DNA of 60,574 bases from Bacilli bacterium. Its GTDB lineage: Bacteria; Bacillota_I; Bacilli_A; RFN20; CAG-826. Numbering within the stretch: position 1 is the stretch's first letter; every line of letters begins with the position of its first letter. The stretch spans positions 1 through 60,574 of the forward strand of contig JAGAHY010000063.1 in the NCBI GenBank assembly GCA_017626815.1. The letters are read 5' to 3'. Under the pieces are notes generated by a model. That model worked only from the letters and a program-made list of their open reading frames with translations. It was not told the origin of the DNA and ran no database searches. A program made the position numbers and the translations under genes. Shown in pieces: positions 48,281 through 57,037 of this stretch.

Positions 48281-50884
48281 ATGAGAAAAATGACAGGAGC
48301 CGAAATCCGCAAGACCTGGATTTCCTTCTTCAAAGGCAAAGGCCATGCCTATATTCCCGGCGTCAATCTGATTCCCCAAGGCGACAAGTCGCTTTTGTGG
48401 GTCAACGCCGGCGTCACTGGCCTAAAGAAATACTTCGATGGCTCGTTAATCCCGCCATCCCGCCGCATCGTCAACGTCCAGAAGTGCATCCGCACCAACG
48501 ACATCGAAAACGTCGGCCATACCGCTAGGCATCATACCTTCTTTGAGATGCTTGGCAATTTCTCCATCGGCGACTATTTCCGCGACGAGGTCATCCCTTG
48601 GGCGTTTGAGATCCTCACCAGCGAGGAAGTCGGCTTCGGCATTCCCGCGGAGAAACTCTACATCACCTATCAGCCCGACGACAAAGCGACCTTGGAACTC
48701 TGGGTCAAATGCGGCATGGCCCGCGACCACATGATCCCCATGGAATCCAATTTCTGGGAGATCGGCGAAGGTCCCTGCGGCCCCGACACCGAGATGTTCT
48801 TCGACCGCGGCGAGGCCTATGATCCCAAGCACATCGGGGTCGACTTGCTCCGCAACGACATCGAAAACGACCGTTATATCGAGATTTGGAACATCGTCTT
48901 CTCGCAGTATAACTCCGTCGCCGGCGTCGCTAGGAAAGACTACAAGGAACTGCCGTCGAAAAACATCGATACCGGCAGCGGCTTGGAACGTATCGCCTGC
49001 GTGTTGCAAGGCACCGACACCAACTTCGAGACCGATTTGTTCTTCCCCATCATCGAGGAGGCCATGAAGATCTCGGGCAAGCCTTACGAAGGGGAGAATT
49101 TGATGAGCTACCGCGTCATCGCCGACCACGCGAGGAGCCTTACCTTCGCCTTAAGCGATGGGGCCTATTTCTCCAATGAGGGTAGGGGCTATGTCCTCCG
49201 CCGCATCATCCGCCGCGCGATGCGCTATGGACAGAAACTGGGCATCCGCGAGCCGTTTATGTACCGCCTGGTGCCGGTAGTCTGCGACCTCGCCCATGAT
49301 TTCTATCCCGAATTAGCCGACCACGCCGAGATGGTCGCGAAGATGATCAAGTCCGAGGAAGACAAATTCCTCAAGACCCTCTCTTCCGGCGAAGCCATGC
49401 TTCTTGAGGCCATCAAAGGCAAGAAGGAACTCTCTGGCGAAGACGCCTTCCGCCTCTACGATACCTTCGGCTTCCCCTTGGACATGACCAAGGAAATCTG
49501 CTTAGAAGCCGGGGTAGGGGTCGATGAAGAAGGCTTTGACGCCTTGATGAAACAACAGAAGGAAAGAGCCCGCGCGGCCAGGGAGAACACCGAATCCTTC
49601 CATAAACAATCCAAAGACCTCTTGGCCTTTGAGACGCCTTCCACCTTCACTTACGAAGAAACCTGCGTCGCCGCCAAAGTCACCGGGCTTTTCAAAGACG
49701 GCGTCGCCGTCGAGGAATTAGACGAGGAAGGCGAAGTGGCCTTAGACCTCACGCCTTTCTATGCCGAAAGCGGCGGCCAAGTCAGCGACAAAGGCACCTT
49801 GGTGGGCGAGAATTTCTCCGCCCAGGTCTCCGCGGTAGGCAAAGCGCCCCGCGGCCAGCACCTCCATCACGTCAACGTCGAATTCGGCAGCCTCCATAAA
49901 GGCGACGAAGTGACCGCCAAAATCGACGCCACCAAGCGCGCCTTGACCGCCAGGAACCATTCGGCCACCCATTTGCTTCACGCCGCCATCGGCGAAGTCT
50001 TAGGCGGCCACGTCGATCAGAAAGGTTCCTATGTCGATGAGGATATCTTGCGCTTCGACTATACCGCGATGAGCAAGACCTCGGCTGAGGATTTACGTAA
50101 AATCGAAGGGCTCGTCAACCGCAAAATCTTAGAAGCCATCGAGGAAAAGACCCTCATCCTCCCCATCGAGGAAGCCAAGAAACTCGGCGCCGAGATGGAA
50201 TTCTCCGAGAAATACGGCGATACCGTCAGGGTCGTCACCTTCGGCGAATTCTCCAAGGAATTCTGCGGCGGCACCCATGTCGCCAATTCCGCCGACATCG
50301 GCCTCTTCGTCCTCGAATACGACACCGCCGTCTCCAGCGGCGTCCGCCGCATCCAAGGCCGCACTTCCTTCGGCGCGTACCGCTATCTCGCCGATAAGGC
50401 CCTTGCCTTAGCGGATGTCTCCGCGGAGTTTGGCGGGGCCAAAGACGCTGAGCTCGTGGGCCGCGTGGAAGGCTTGAAAGAGCAGCTTGTCGCCGCCAAC
50501 AAGACCATCGCCTCCCTCAAGGACAAAATTGCCAGCGCCTCGGCTACCAACCTCGAGTTCGAAACGATCAACAACGTATACTTCATCGCCAAAATCTTCG
50601 ATGGCATGGGCCGCGATGACCTGCTTAAAGTCGGCGACTCCCTCAAGACCAAGCATGCGGATTACCTGCTCTTCTTGGTGGGTAAGTCCGACGCGGGCAT
50701 CGCCCTTACGGCTTTTGCCGGCGGCGAAGGCTTGAAAAAGCTTGGCGCGGGCAACGCCATCAAGAAAGCCGCCCCCTTGCTCAAAGGCAATGGCGGTGGC
50801 CGCCCCGAGATGGCCCAAGGCTCCGCCAAGGACCTTAGCGCCTATGAGGAGGCTACGAAACTCCTCCGCGAAGCGTTAAAATAA
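48281..50884 (+). CDS. alaS: Alanyl-tRNA synthetase
   Basis: 867 aa, normal length. The class II core starts TGAEIRKTWISFFKGKGH and includes RTNDIENVGHTARHHTFFEML. The editing domain has the zinc ligands HSATHLLH (near 558) and FCGGTHV (near 661). The C-Ala/DHHA1 part ends with GGGRPEMAQG. GGAGG lies 9 nt before the ATG at 48281; the frame upstream belongs to the T-box leader. DUF1292 follows after 20 bp. Confidence 0.98.
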   Translation: MRKMTGAEIRKTWISFFKGKGHAYIPGVNLIPQGDKSLLWVNAGVTGLKKYFDGSLIPPSRRIVNVQKCIRTNDIENVGHTARHHTFFEMLGNFSIGDYFRDEVIPWAFEILTSEEVGFGIPAEKLYITYQPDDKATLELWVKCGMARDHMIPMESNFWEIGEGPCGPDTEMFFDRGEAYDPKHIGVDLLRNDIENDRYIEIWNIVFSQYNSVAGVARKDYKELPSKNIDTGSGLERIACVLQGTDTNFETDLFFPIIEEAMKISGKPYEGENLMSYRVIADHARSLTFALSDGAYFSNEGRGYVLRRIIRRAMRYGQKLGIREPFMYRLVPVVCDLAHDFYPELADHAEMVAKMIKSEEDKFLKTLSSGEAMLLEAIKGKKELSGEDAFRLYDTFGFPLDMTKEICLEAGVGVDEEGFDALMKQQKERARAARENTESFHKQSKDLLAFETPSTFTYEETCVAAKVTGLFKDGVAVEELDEEGEVALDLTPFYAESGGQVSDKGTLVGENFSAQVSAVGKAPRGQHLHHVNVEFGSLHKGDEVTAKIDATKRALTARNHSATHLLHAAIGEVLGGHVDQKGSYVDEDILRFDYTAMSKTSAEDLRKIEGLVNRKILEAIEEKTLILPIEEAKKLGAEMEFSEKYGDTVRVVTFGEFSKEFCGGTHVANSADIGLFVLEYDTAVSSGVRRIQGRTSFGAYRYLADKALALADVSAEFGGAKDAELVGRVEGLKEQLVAANKTIASLKDKIASASATNLEFETINNVYFIAKIFDGMGRDDLLKVGDSLKTKHADYLLFLVGKSDAGIALTAFAGGEGLKKLGAGNAIKKAAPLLKGNGGGRPEMAQGSAKDLSAYEEATKLLREALK

Positions 50885-50904
50885 GTTACCTAGGAGGTCC
50901 ACCC

Positions 50905-51180
50905 ATGATTGAGATCAAAAACGACAACGATATGGTCATCACCCGCGACGACGGGACGGAAGTGTTGATGAAAATCCTCTTCTATTTCCATAACGACCAG
51001 CGCAACAAAGACTACTATTTCCTTTACGAGGAAGGTAACGAAGACGAAGTCATCGTCATGGGCACTTCCGACGGGGAATCCCTCGAGGATTTAAGCGAGG
51101 AGGAGTTCGACGAAGCCGAACAAGTCTTCGAAGCCTACGAGCAAGATCCGACCATCCAAACCCTCAAGGAAGGGGAATAA
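50905..51180 (+). CDS. DUF1292 (YrzB-like) protein
   Basis: 91 aa, very acidic. It contains DDGTEVLMKILFYF followed by KDYYFLYEE, the usual DUF1292 layout. The function is unknown. In Bacillota such genes sit near alaS, yrrK and yrrL. AGGAGG precedes the ATG by 7 nt. Likely cotranscribed with alaS. Confidence 0.88.
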   Translation: MIEIKNDNDMVITRDDGTEVLMKILFYFHNDQRNKDYYFLYEEGNEDEVIVMGTSDGESLEDLSEEEFDEAEQVFEAYEQDPTIQTLKEGE

Positions 51181-51202
51181 GCACAATTAGGAGCAAATAA
51201 CC

Positions 51203-51231
51203 TTGTCCGAGGTTTATGCAGAGCATATAAT
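51203..51231 (+). promoter_or_regulatory. Promoter of greA
   Basis: TTGTCC (51203-51208), 17 bp and perfect TATAAT (51226-51231). A CAGGA ribosome binding site follows before the ATG at 51257. Confidence 0.7.
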
Positions 51232-51256
51232 TCACGGGCAAGGCAGGAATCACACC

Positions 51257-51745
51257 ATGGCAGATAAAAAAATCATCCTCACGCCGGAAGCGCGTGAACA
51301 ATTAGAAAAAGAATACCGCGACCTCATCGACGTCCAGCGTCCCGATGTCATCGAAAAGCTCTCGTTGGCCCGTAGCCAAGGCGACCTTTCCGAAAACGCC
51401 GACTATGACGCCGCGCGTGACCGTCAGGCCCAAATCGAATCCCGCATCGCCCAAATCGAGGAGATCCTCAATAACGCCGTCTCCGCCGAAGAAGCGGGGC
51501 TTGGCGCCAACTCCAAGAAGATCGGCATCGGCGACGTCGTCGAGTTCGAGGAAGTGGCCACTGGCGAAAAGGCGACCGTCCGCATCGTCGGCCAAGTCGG
51601 CGCCGACCCCTTCGCGGTCCCTCCGACCATCTCCAACGAATCGCCCATCGGCTTAGCCCTCATCGGCTCTGAGCCCGGCAAGACCGCTTGGGTCGAATCC
51701 CAAGAACGTTACGAGATCCGCATCCTTTCCTCCGAACGTAAATAA
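51257..51745 (+). CDS. greA: Transcription elongation factor GreA
   Basis: 162 aa. It rescues backtracked RNA polymerase by stimulating transcript cleavage. The N-terminal coiled coil has LSLARSQGDLSENADYDAARD with the acidic tip (ENADY), and the C-terminal FKBP-like domain ends in YEIRIL. The ATG at 51257 follows a good promoter; the TTG at 51203 lies within the -35 hexamer and is rejected. Confidence 0.96.
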   Translation: MADKKIILTPEAREQLEKEYRDLIDVQRPDVIEKLSLARSQGDLSENADYDAARDRQAQIESRIAQIEEILNNAVSAEEAGLGANSKKIGIGDVVEFEEVATGEKATVRIVGQVGADPFAVPPTISNESPIGLALIGSEPGKTAWVESQERYEIRILSSERK

Positions 51746-51768
51746 ACGTTCAAACAGTTTGACAAACA

Positions 51769-51796
51769 GGGTATCCGTAGGGGTGCCCTTTTATTT
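51769..51796 (+). terminator. Rho-independent terminator of greA
   Basis: GGGTATCC and GGGTGCCC pair over eight positions (two G-U) around GTAG, followed by TTTTATTT. Confidence 0.8.
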
Positions 51797-51902
51797 ACCA
51801 AGGAGGAAATTCAATCGGCTTTTTGGATTCTCTCCGCGTTAAAAACGCGAATTTAAACAAGTTTTGAAACTATTTGGCCGATTTTCCACTCTTATTTCAT
51901 AT

Positions 51903-52388
51903 ATGACCAACGCAACAAAGCACAAAGACGAAAACTATTACAGGTCGATCTACGAGGATTACAAACCATTGGTCGTTTTCATTGCCTCCATCTACCTGAC
52001 GAATAAAGATTATGTCGATGACGTCGTGCAGGAAGTCTTCCTTGAGACCTATGCCCATGAAGGCGCGATCAAGGACCTGAAGAACTATATCGGCGCCTTG
52101 GCAAAAAACAAGGCGCTCGCCATCAACAAAGCCAACGGATTCGCCACCAATGAGGGTGGCATGGATGATTTCCTCGTCTCCAACCTCAACGAGAATGAGA
52201 CTTTCGCCTCAATTGTGGAGGAGTTGCTTTCGGTTTTGAGCTCGACGGAAGCCGACATCCTCCTTCTCCATCTTTATGGCGGGTATTCCTTCAAGGAAAT
52301 CGCGGAAAAGATGAAGAGCAACGAAAACACCGTCAAAAGCAAATACTTCCGCGCATTAAGAAAATGCAGAAAGGAGCTTCGCCGATGA
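51903..52388 (+). CDS. ECF-like RNA polymerase sigma factor
   Basis: 161 aa. Region 2 is seen in DYVDDVVQEVFLETYAH, and region 4 in LHLYGGYSFKEIAEKMKSNENTVKSKYFRALRKCRKEL. It should direct transcription in response to an envelope signal relayed by the membrane protein whose gene overlaps it (ATGA). The start is uncertain: ATG 51903 has no ribosome binding site, and TTG 51864 would add 13 residues. A GGAGG at about 51802 and a CGCGTT/AACGCG hairpin near 51836-51850 lie upstream. No standard promoter is visible. Confidence 0.85.
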   Translation: MTNATKHKDENYYRSIYEDYKPLVVFIASIYLTNKDYVDDVVQEVFLETYAHEGAIKDLKNYIGALAKNKALAINKANGFATNEGGMDDFLVSNLNENETFASIVEELLSVLSSTEADILLLHLYGGYSFKEIAEKMKSNENTVKSKYFRALRKCRKELRR

Positions 52389-54013
52389 ATAACACAGAGA
52401 AAAAACTAACCGCCTTCCTTTCTGCCTCGCTGCCAAGCGGCCATAGTTATGACCGCCTTGAAGGCGCGGAACGTAAACTCCTTCAAAAGCCCAAGTCCAA
52501 ATGGAAAATCGGCCTTGCCGTCGCTATCCCATCCGCCGCCATTATCGGTGTCGTTGCGGTCACGGTCTCTTTGGGTGTCTTCCTCGCCGAACCACCCAAG
52601 CCTTTGGAAACCGGTAAGCTGAAGGACTTCTCTTCCATCAAAGGCTTTGGCATCCGCGCGAAAGAGACGGAAAATGTGGCCAAAACGGCATTTTTAAACC
52701 CAAAACGCCTCGTATCCAGTAGCACAATGACCGGCACACCGGTGAAGTTCTACCAATATAACCTGCAGGGGAACTATGAAGAGGCCATTGTCTTCAACGA
52801 AGGGGACACTCAAGTCCGTGACTACCACGTTGCCGAGTACTACGAAACCCATGACTTCGTGACCGCCTTCCTTTGCAGCGAAGCCGTTGGGAAAAAGTAT
52901 ACCTATTCCCCCTATTATAGTTCCTATACTTATTCCAATGAGTCCAATAGCATCGCGCTTTGGACTGGGCCTAATCCTTGGCGCGAAGAACGCGGTGGAA
53001 AACTCTATCCGTATCTCATTTCCAAGAGGACGGGCAAAATCTATAGCGGGGACATCCCCGATAAAACCTATGGAGCCTATCGGCTTAGCGGAGACCTCGC
53101 GGGAAGCAGCAGCGGAAAGAATCCCTATGACCTTAATTTCTATGGATATGAGGATGGCTGCGTTTTCTTTGCCGCGGAGGAAGGCTGGATGGATAACTCC
53201 GCCATGTTCCTGGTGAAAGAAGAGGAAGGGGGATTAAAGTTCCAGCGGGTGCTAACGGGGACGCAGTATCAAGCCTTGAAAAAACTTGGCAGCGGCGCAA
53301 GCGGCTTCTTCGTCGACCGCTTTGGCAATCCCTTCCACGAAAGCGCCGGTGCCGTCATTGGGGGAAGAGTCGTCGAAAACACCTGCCTCGATCCCTATAA
53401 CAACACGATTTACCAAGTGGAATTTGAGGACGGCCATGCGCGATTCTCCTATCTGAACAAGAACGGGGAATTCATCCTTGACCCGAAGAAAGAAGGCAGC
53501 TTCATTTTCGGGGGCGTCAGCCTTCCAACGGATAAAGAAATCGACAATATCTTCGATCTTGGCCGCATCTACTACCGTGGCGAGGATTATGTCATCACCG
53601 ATTCGCCCTCAGGTTCATCCTATAAACTGACTTTCCTCGCGAAAGGGGCCGACGCGGATTACCGAGACTACACGATCGAACCTTTGCCCGTTGACCTGGA
53701 CATCGATTGGGGAAACGTGAACCATGGAGGCAATGTCATCGCCCAAGGAGACACCCTCTACACGTTTGATTCGGCCCAGCAGCAAATCTTTCAAATCGAT
53801 TGCAAAACCCTCGCCTACGAGGCTTTTGATATCGGCGATGATGATTGGAAGATTGATGAATTTGGCCTGGAACCTAATGGCGATATCTGGGTGAAAGGCT
53901 ACTCTAAAGACCTCAAAGAAGTGGTCGGTTATATCGTCGATGGCCAATTTACCTACGAAAAACGGGGTGAAGACGCCGATGGATACGTCTATTACGTCAG
54001 ACCGCTGAATTAA
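52385..54013 (+). CDS. Probable anti-sigma/sensor membrane protein coupled to the ECF-like sigma
   Basis: 542 aa. About 40 cytoplasmic residues are followed by one membrane segment (IGLAVAIPSAAIIGVVAVTVSLGVFL) and a large extracytoplasmic domain rich in Tyr, Gly and Asp that looks like a beta-propeller. It has no named family I recognise. The ATG at 52385 overlaps the sigma stop, and GGAG lies 10 nt upstream, which fits a sigma/anti-sigma pair. The sequence does not show the usual zinc-binding anti-sigma motif, so the inhibitory role is inference. Confidence 0.72.
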   Translation: MNNTEKKLTAFLSASLPSGHSYDRLEGAERKLLQKPKSKWKIGLAVAIPSAAIIGVVAVTVSLGVFLAEPPKPLETGKLKDFSSIKGFGIRAKETENVAKTAFLNPKRLVSSSTMTGTPVKFYQYNLQGNYEEAIVFNEGDTQVRDYHVAEYYETHDFVTAFLCSEAVGKKYTYSPYYSSYTYSNESNSIALWTGPNPWREERGGKLYPYLISKRTGKIYSGDIPDKTYGAYRLSGDLAGSSSGKNPYDLNFYGYEDGCVFFAAEEGWMDNSAMFLVKEEEGGLKFQRVLTGTQYQALKKLGSGASGFFVDRFGNPFHESAGAVIGGRVVENTCLDPYNNTIYQVEFEDGHARFSYLNKNGEFILDPKKEGSFIFGGVSLPTDKEIDNIFDLGRIYYRGEDYVITDSPSGSSYKLTFLAKGADADYRDYTIEPLPVDLDIDWGNVNHGGNVIAQGDTLYTFDSAQQQIFQIDCKTLAYEAFDIGDDDWKIDEFGLEPNGDIWVKGYSKDLKEVVGYIVDGQFTYEKRGEDADGYVYYVRPLN

Positions 54014-54064
54014 CCATTTCGAAGGCCTAAAAAGGCTATCGGTCAGAAATAGGCGCGACAACTA

Positions 54065-54086
54065 GGTCACCTCGGTGGCCTTTTTG
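54065..54086 (+). terminator. Rho-independent terminator of the sigma/anti-sigma unit
   Basis: GGTCACC and GGTGGCC pair with a very small loop, followed by TTTTT. Confidence 0.75.
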
Positions 54087-54182
54087 AATGGTGGGAACAA
54101 AAAAGTCCTGTAGAATACCGCATCAATGGAATCAGTAATAATGACGCTATTCCTAGACACTGTCTAAAATAATGAAAGTCGT

Positions 54183-54219
54183 TTGTCAATTTTGGCCTGA
54201 ATCTTTCTATAGGTTAAGT
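54183..54219 (+). promoter_or_regulatory. Promoter of comEA-comEC, matching the rpn-like promoter
   Basis: TTGTCA (54183-54188), 19 bp, then TATAGGTTAAGT (54208-54219). It has the same hexamer, spacing and 12-base block as at 17118. AGGAGG follows within 8 nt. Confidence 0.55.
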
Positions 54220-54233
54220 AGGAGGTTCAAAAT

Positions 54234-54773
54234 ATGAAAACCATTCTCATCATCTGCATCGTCGCGGCCATCGGCTTGGTCGGCTTTGGCGCGGTTCATT
54301 ACATGACCACCAACGTGGGCAATAGCCCAACCTCGCAAGTCGACTCCGTCGCCGCCGACGCCTTAAGCGTCACCATCTCGGGAGAAGTCAACTATCCTGG
54401 CGCCTATGTCGTCGCCAAAGGGAGCAAGCTCCTCGACCTCATCAACGCCGCCGGCGGCACCAACTCCAACGCCGACTCCCTAGCCTTCAACACCGATTAC
54501 GCCATCGAGAACAAGGGCACCTATTTCATCGCGCCGCTCTACGATAATTCCAATACCTGCAGCGCCTCGCCCATCGTCAAGACCAACATCAACATGGATG
54601 ACGTCGAAACCATGCAATCCATCGCCGGTTTCACCAAAACCGTAGCCAACGCCATCGTCTCTTACCGCGCCTCCGCGCCATTTAAAGCCATCGAGGAAAT
54701 CAAGAACGTCTCCGGCGTCGGAGCGGCGACTTATGAAAAGGTGAAGGCCAAGATCGTCCTTCGCGCCGCCTAA
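54234..54773 (+). CDS. comEA: ComEA-like DNA receptor for competence
   Basis: 179 aa. An N-terminal membrane anchor (IICIVAAIGLVGFGAVHYM) is followed by an SLBB domain (VTISGEVNYPGAYVV, LLDLINAAGG) and a C-terminal helix-hairpin-helix pair (NINMDDVETMQSIAGF, NVSGVGAATYEKV). It binds incoming double-stranded DNA outside the membrane. AGGAGG precedes the ATG. comEC begins 2 bp after the stop, the classical arrangement. Confidence 0.92.
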   Translation: MKTILIICIVAAIGLVGFGAVHYMTTNVGNSPTSQVDSVAADALSVTISGEVNYPGAYVVAKGSKLLDLINAAGGTNSNADSLAFNTDYAIENKGTYFIAPLYDNSNTCSASPIVKTNINMDDVETMQSIAGFTKTVANAIVSYRASAPFKAIEEIKNVSGVGAATYEKVKAKIVLRAA

Positions 54774-54775
54774 GC

Positions 54776-56797
54776 GTGAACGCCCTTTTTCTCTTAATCG
54801 GCTCCATCCTTGGGCTCTACCTCGGCCATAGCGATGATCCCGTTCGCCTGGTGATTGTCGCCTTGGCCCTGGTGGTGGCCTTCTTTTGGGCCAAAAGCAG
54901 GGGAGCGTTAGTCTATTTGCTTATCCCTACCTTTATTTGCTTTGGCCTATCCGCGGCTTTGTTTTGGATTCCTTACCCGGAGGGGACGAGCGAATTTGAC
55001 GCGGTCGTGATCCGCCAGAGCGACAACTATGTTCTCGTGCAGCATTTCTTCCGACGTTATTATGTCTCCTGCAAAGGTAACCATTATGAAGTGGGGGATA
55101 TCCTCCATCTTCGAGGCAAAGTGACGCCTTTTTTGTCCACGACTTATGAGTCGCGCTTCGACTTTGGGGCCTACCTTAAGGATTATGGGGTCCGTTATGA
55201 ACTTGCTTCCCCAAAAATAGCCACCAATTTCCAGACGCCTTTTCGCTTACGCGCCTTTGAGCTAGGCTTCCTCAACCATTTTAGTCCAAGCGGCAAAGCC
55301 ATGCTGGACTCGTTGCTTTTTGGGAAGAAGGATTATTCTTCCTCCTTGATTGAGAAAGCCTCCTCGATGAACCTGATCTTCGTCCTTTCCTCTTCGGGGA
55401 TGCTTTATACCTTATTCTTAGGGGTGGTGAAGAAAGTCCTTTGCTGGAAAATCAAAGAGGGAACCGCGGATGTGGTCGTGGTCTTCCTTGGGTTGTTCTT
55501 CCTGCCGTTTGGGTTTAAGAAAATCGGCATCTTACGCGCCTTTTTGGTGCGCGCCATCAAACTTTTCAATATCCACATCCTCAAGAAGGAACTTTCCTAT
55601 TTATCTCGGTTAGGAATCGCGGGCCTCGTCATTTTGCTATTGGACATCCATAACGCCTTTAACACCGGCTTCCTCATCGGCATGGGCATCTGCTTATTGA
55701 TGGTCGTGGTCCGTCCTTATATCGAGCATAAGAAAAAAGCGGTGGAGAAAGTGCGTTCCTCCTTGGTCATCCGCGTCTTTTTGATCCCGCTTACCTTAAC
55801 CGGGGGAGGCGTCCACCTGTTTGGGATGCTGTTCATGTTCATGCTACTGCCGTTAAGTGGGTTTATCGTGACGTTAGGCTATCTTTCCTTAGTAACCGTC
55901 CCCTTTACGGGCCTATTCAATGGGCTAGGGGATTTCATGGTTTATTTATTAACCCGATTTGAGGCGGTGGACCTAGCGTTCCCTTTGCCCGCGCTTAGCG
56001 TGGCGGGGGTAGGGATATTCTACGCGGTGCTTTTCGTTTCTTTGTTCTTACATGAAAGCGCGATGCACCTTAGCCGCAACATCCTCGTCTTTTCCTCGAT
56101 TGGCTTATATGTCTGCTCCCTTGTCCCCATCGTCCCTTATCTCACGAATTCAGTCAGTTTCATCAACGTTGGGCAGGGGGATTGCGCCCTAATCCAAAGT
56201 GGCAACGTCAACGTCCTTATCGACACCGGAGGGGTGACGTCTTTTGATATCGCGGAAGAATGTTTGCTTCCTTATTTCCGGAAGCGGCGCATCTACCATC
56301 TAGACGCGATCATCGCCTCCCATCAAGACTATGACCATATGGGTGGGGTGGAGACGTTACTAAAGAAATTCAAGGTCGGGACGTATATCAAAGACCCGAC
56401 CCCCTTTCCGGTGAGTTTCGGTAATCTCACCTTCTATAATTACAATAACTACGATGCGACCGAGGAAAACGATAAATCCCTGGTCTTATCCCTAGATTTC
56501 ATGGGCAAAAACTGGATTTTCACCGGGGATGCCCCAATCTGGATCGAGAAGAAAATCATCGCCGATTACCCGCATCTAGACTGCGATATCCTCAAAGTCG
56601 GCCACCATGGCAGCGACACCTCCACCTGCGCGGAATGGCTCGACGCGATCACCCCGCGAACCGCCATCATCTCCTGCGGGGCGAAGAATAAATACGGCCA
56701 TCCGATTCCTTCCGTCCTCAAGCTCTTGGAAGAACGTCATATCGAGATTCGGCGCACGGACTTAGAAGGGACGATCGTGTATTCAAGCCTGAGGTGA
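54776..56797 (+). CDS. comEC: ComEC/Rec2 DNA uptake channel
   Basis: 673 aa polytopic membrane protein that passes single-stranded DNA into the cell. An N-terminal hydrophobic and OB-like region leads to the competence domain with about eight helices (LIFVLSSSGMLYTLF). A C-terminal metallo-beta-lactamase domain has NVGQGDCALIQSG, SHQDYDHMGG near 515 and KVGHHGSDTS, so metal ligands appear intact. The start is a GTG 2 bp after comEA. No comEB, dprA or pilus genes are in the window. Confidence 0.92.
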   Translation: MNALFLLIGSILGLYLGHSDDPVRLVIVALALVVAFFWAKSRGALVYLLIPTFICFGLSAALFWIPYPEGTSEFDAVVIRQSDNYVLVQHFFRRYYVSCKGNHYEVGDILHLRGKVTPFLSTTYESRFDFGAYLKDYGVRYELASPKIATNFQTPFRLRAFELGFLNHFSPSGKAMLDSLLFGKKDYSSSLIEKASSMNLIFVLSSSGMLYTLFLGVVKKVLCWKIKEGTADVVVVFLGLFFLPFGFKKIGILRAFLVRAIKLFNIHILKKELSYLSRLGIAGLVILLLDIHNAFNTGFLIGMGICLLMVVVRPYIEHKKKAVEKVRSSLVIRVFLIPLTLTGGGVHLFGMLFMFMLLPLSGFIVTLGYLSLVTVPFTGLFNGLGDFMVYLLTRFEAVDLAFPLPALSVAGVGIFYAVLFVSLFLHESAMHLSRNILVFSSIGLYVCSLVPIVPYLTNSVSFINVGQGDCALIQSGNVNVLIDTGGVTSFDIAEECLLPYFRKRRIYHLDAIIASHQDYDHMGGVETLLKKFKVGTYIKDPTPFPVSFGNLTFYNYNNYDATEENDKSLVLSLDFMGKNWIFTGDAPIWIEKKIIADYPHLDCDILKVGHHGSDTSTCAEWLDAITPRTAIISCGAKNKYGHPIPSVLKLLEERHIEIRRTDLEGTIVYSSLR

Positions 56798-57037
56798 ATC
56801 TAAGGCATTCCGCGAAGATAAGGCCGCTAGTTGCGGCGGAGATTTTCCTTCCTTTGGGGAAACTAACGATAGCGTCATGCCCATAAAGGCACAACAAAGC
56901 GAAGTCCTATGTCTTGAAGCAAAGCGCTGGGATCGCCTCCGCTTTCGTTGGCTTGGCAAAAGAATCATAGCCATGGGTACCGATGCAAAAGAAAAACGCA
57001 CCACCGCCGATCGATGGTACGTTTCGGAACACTACGA

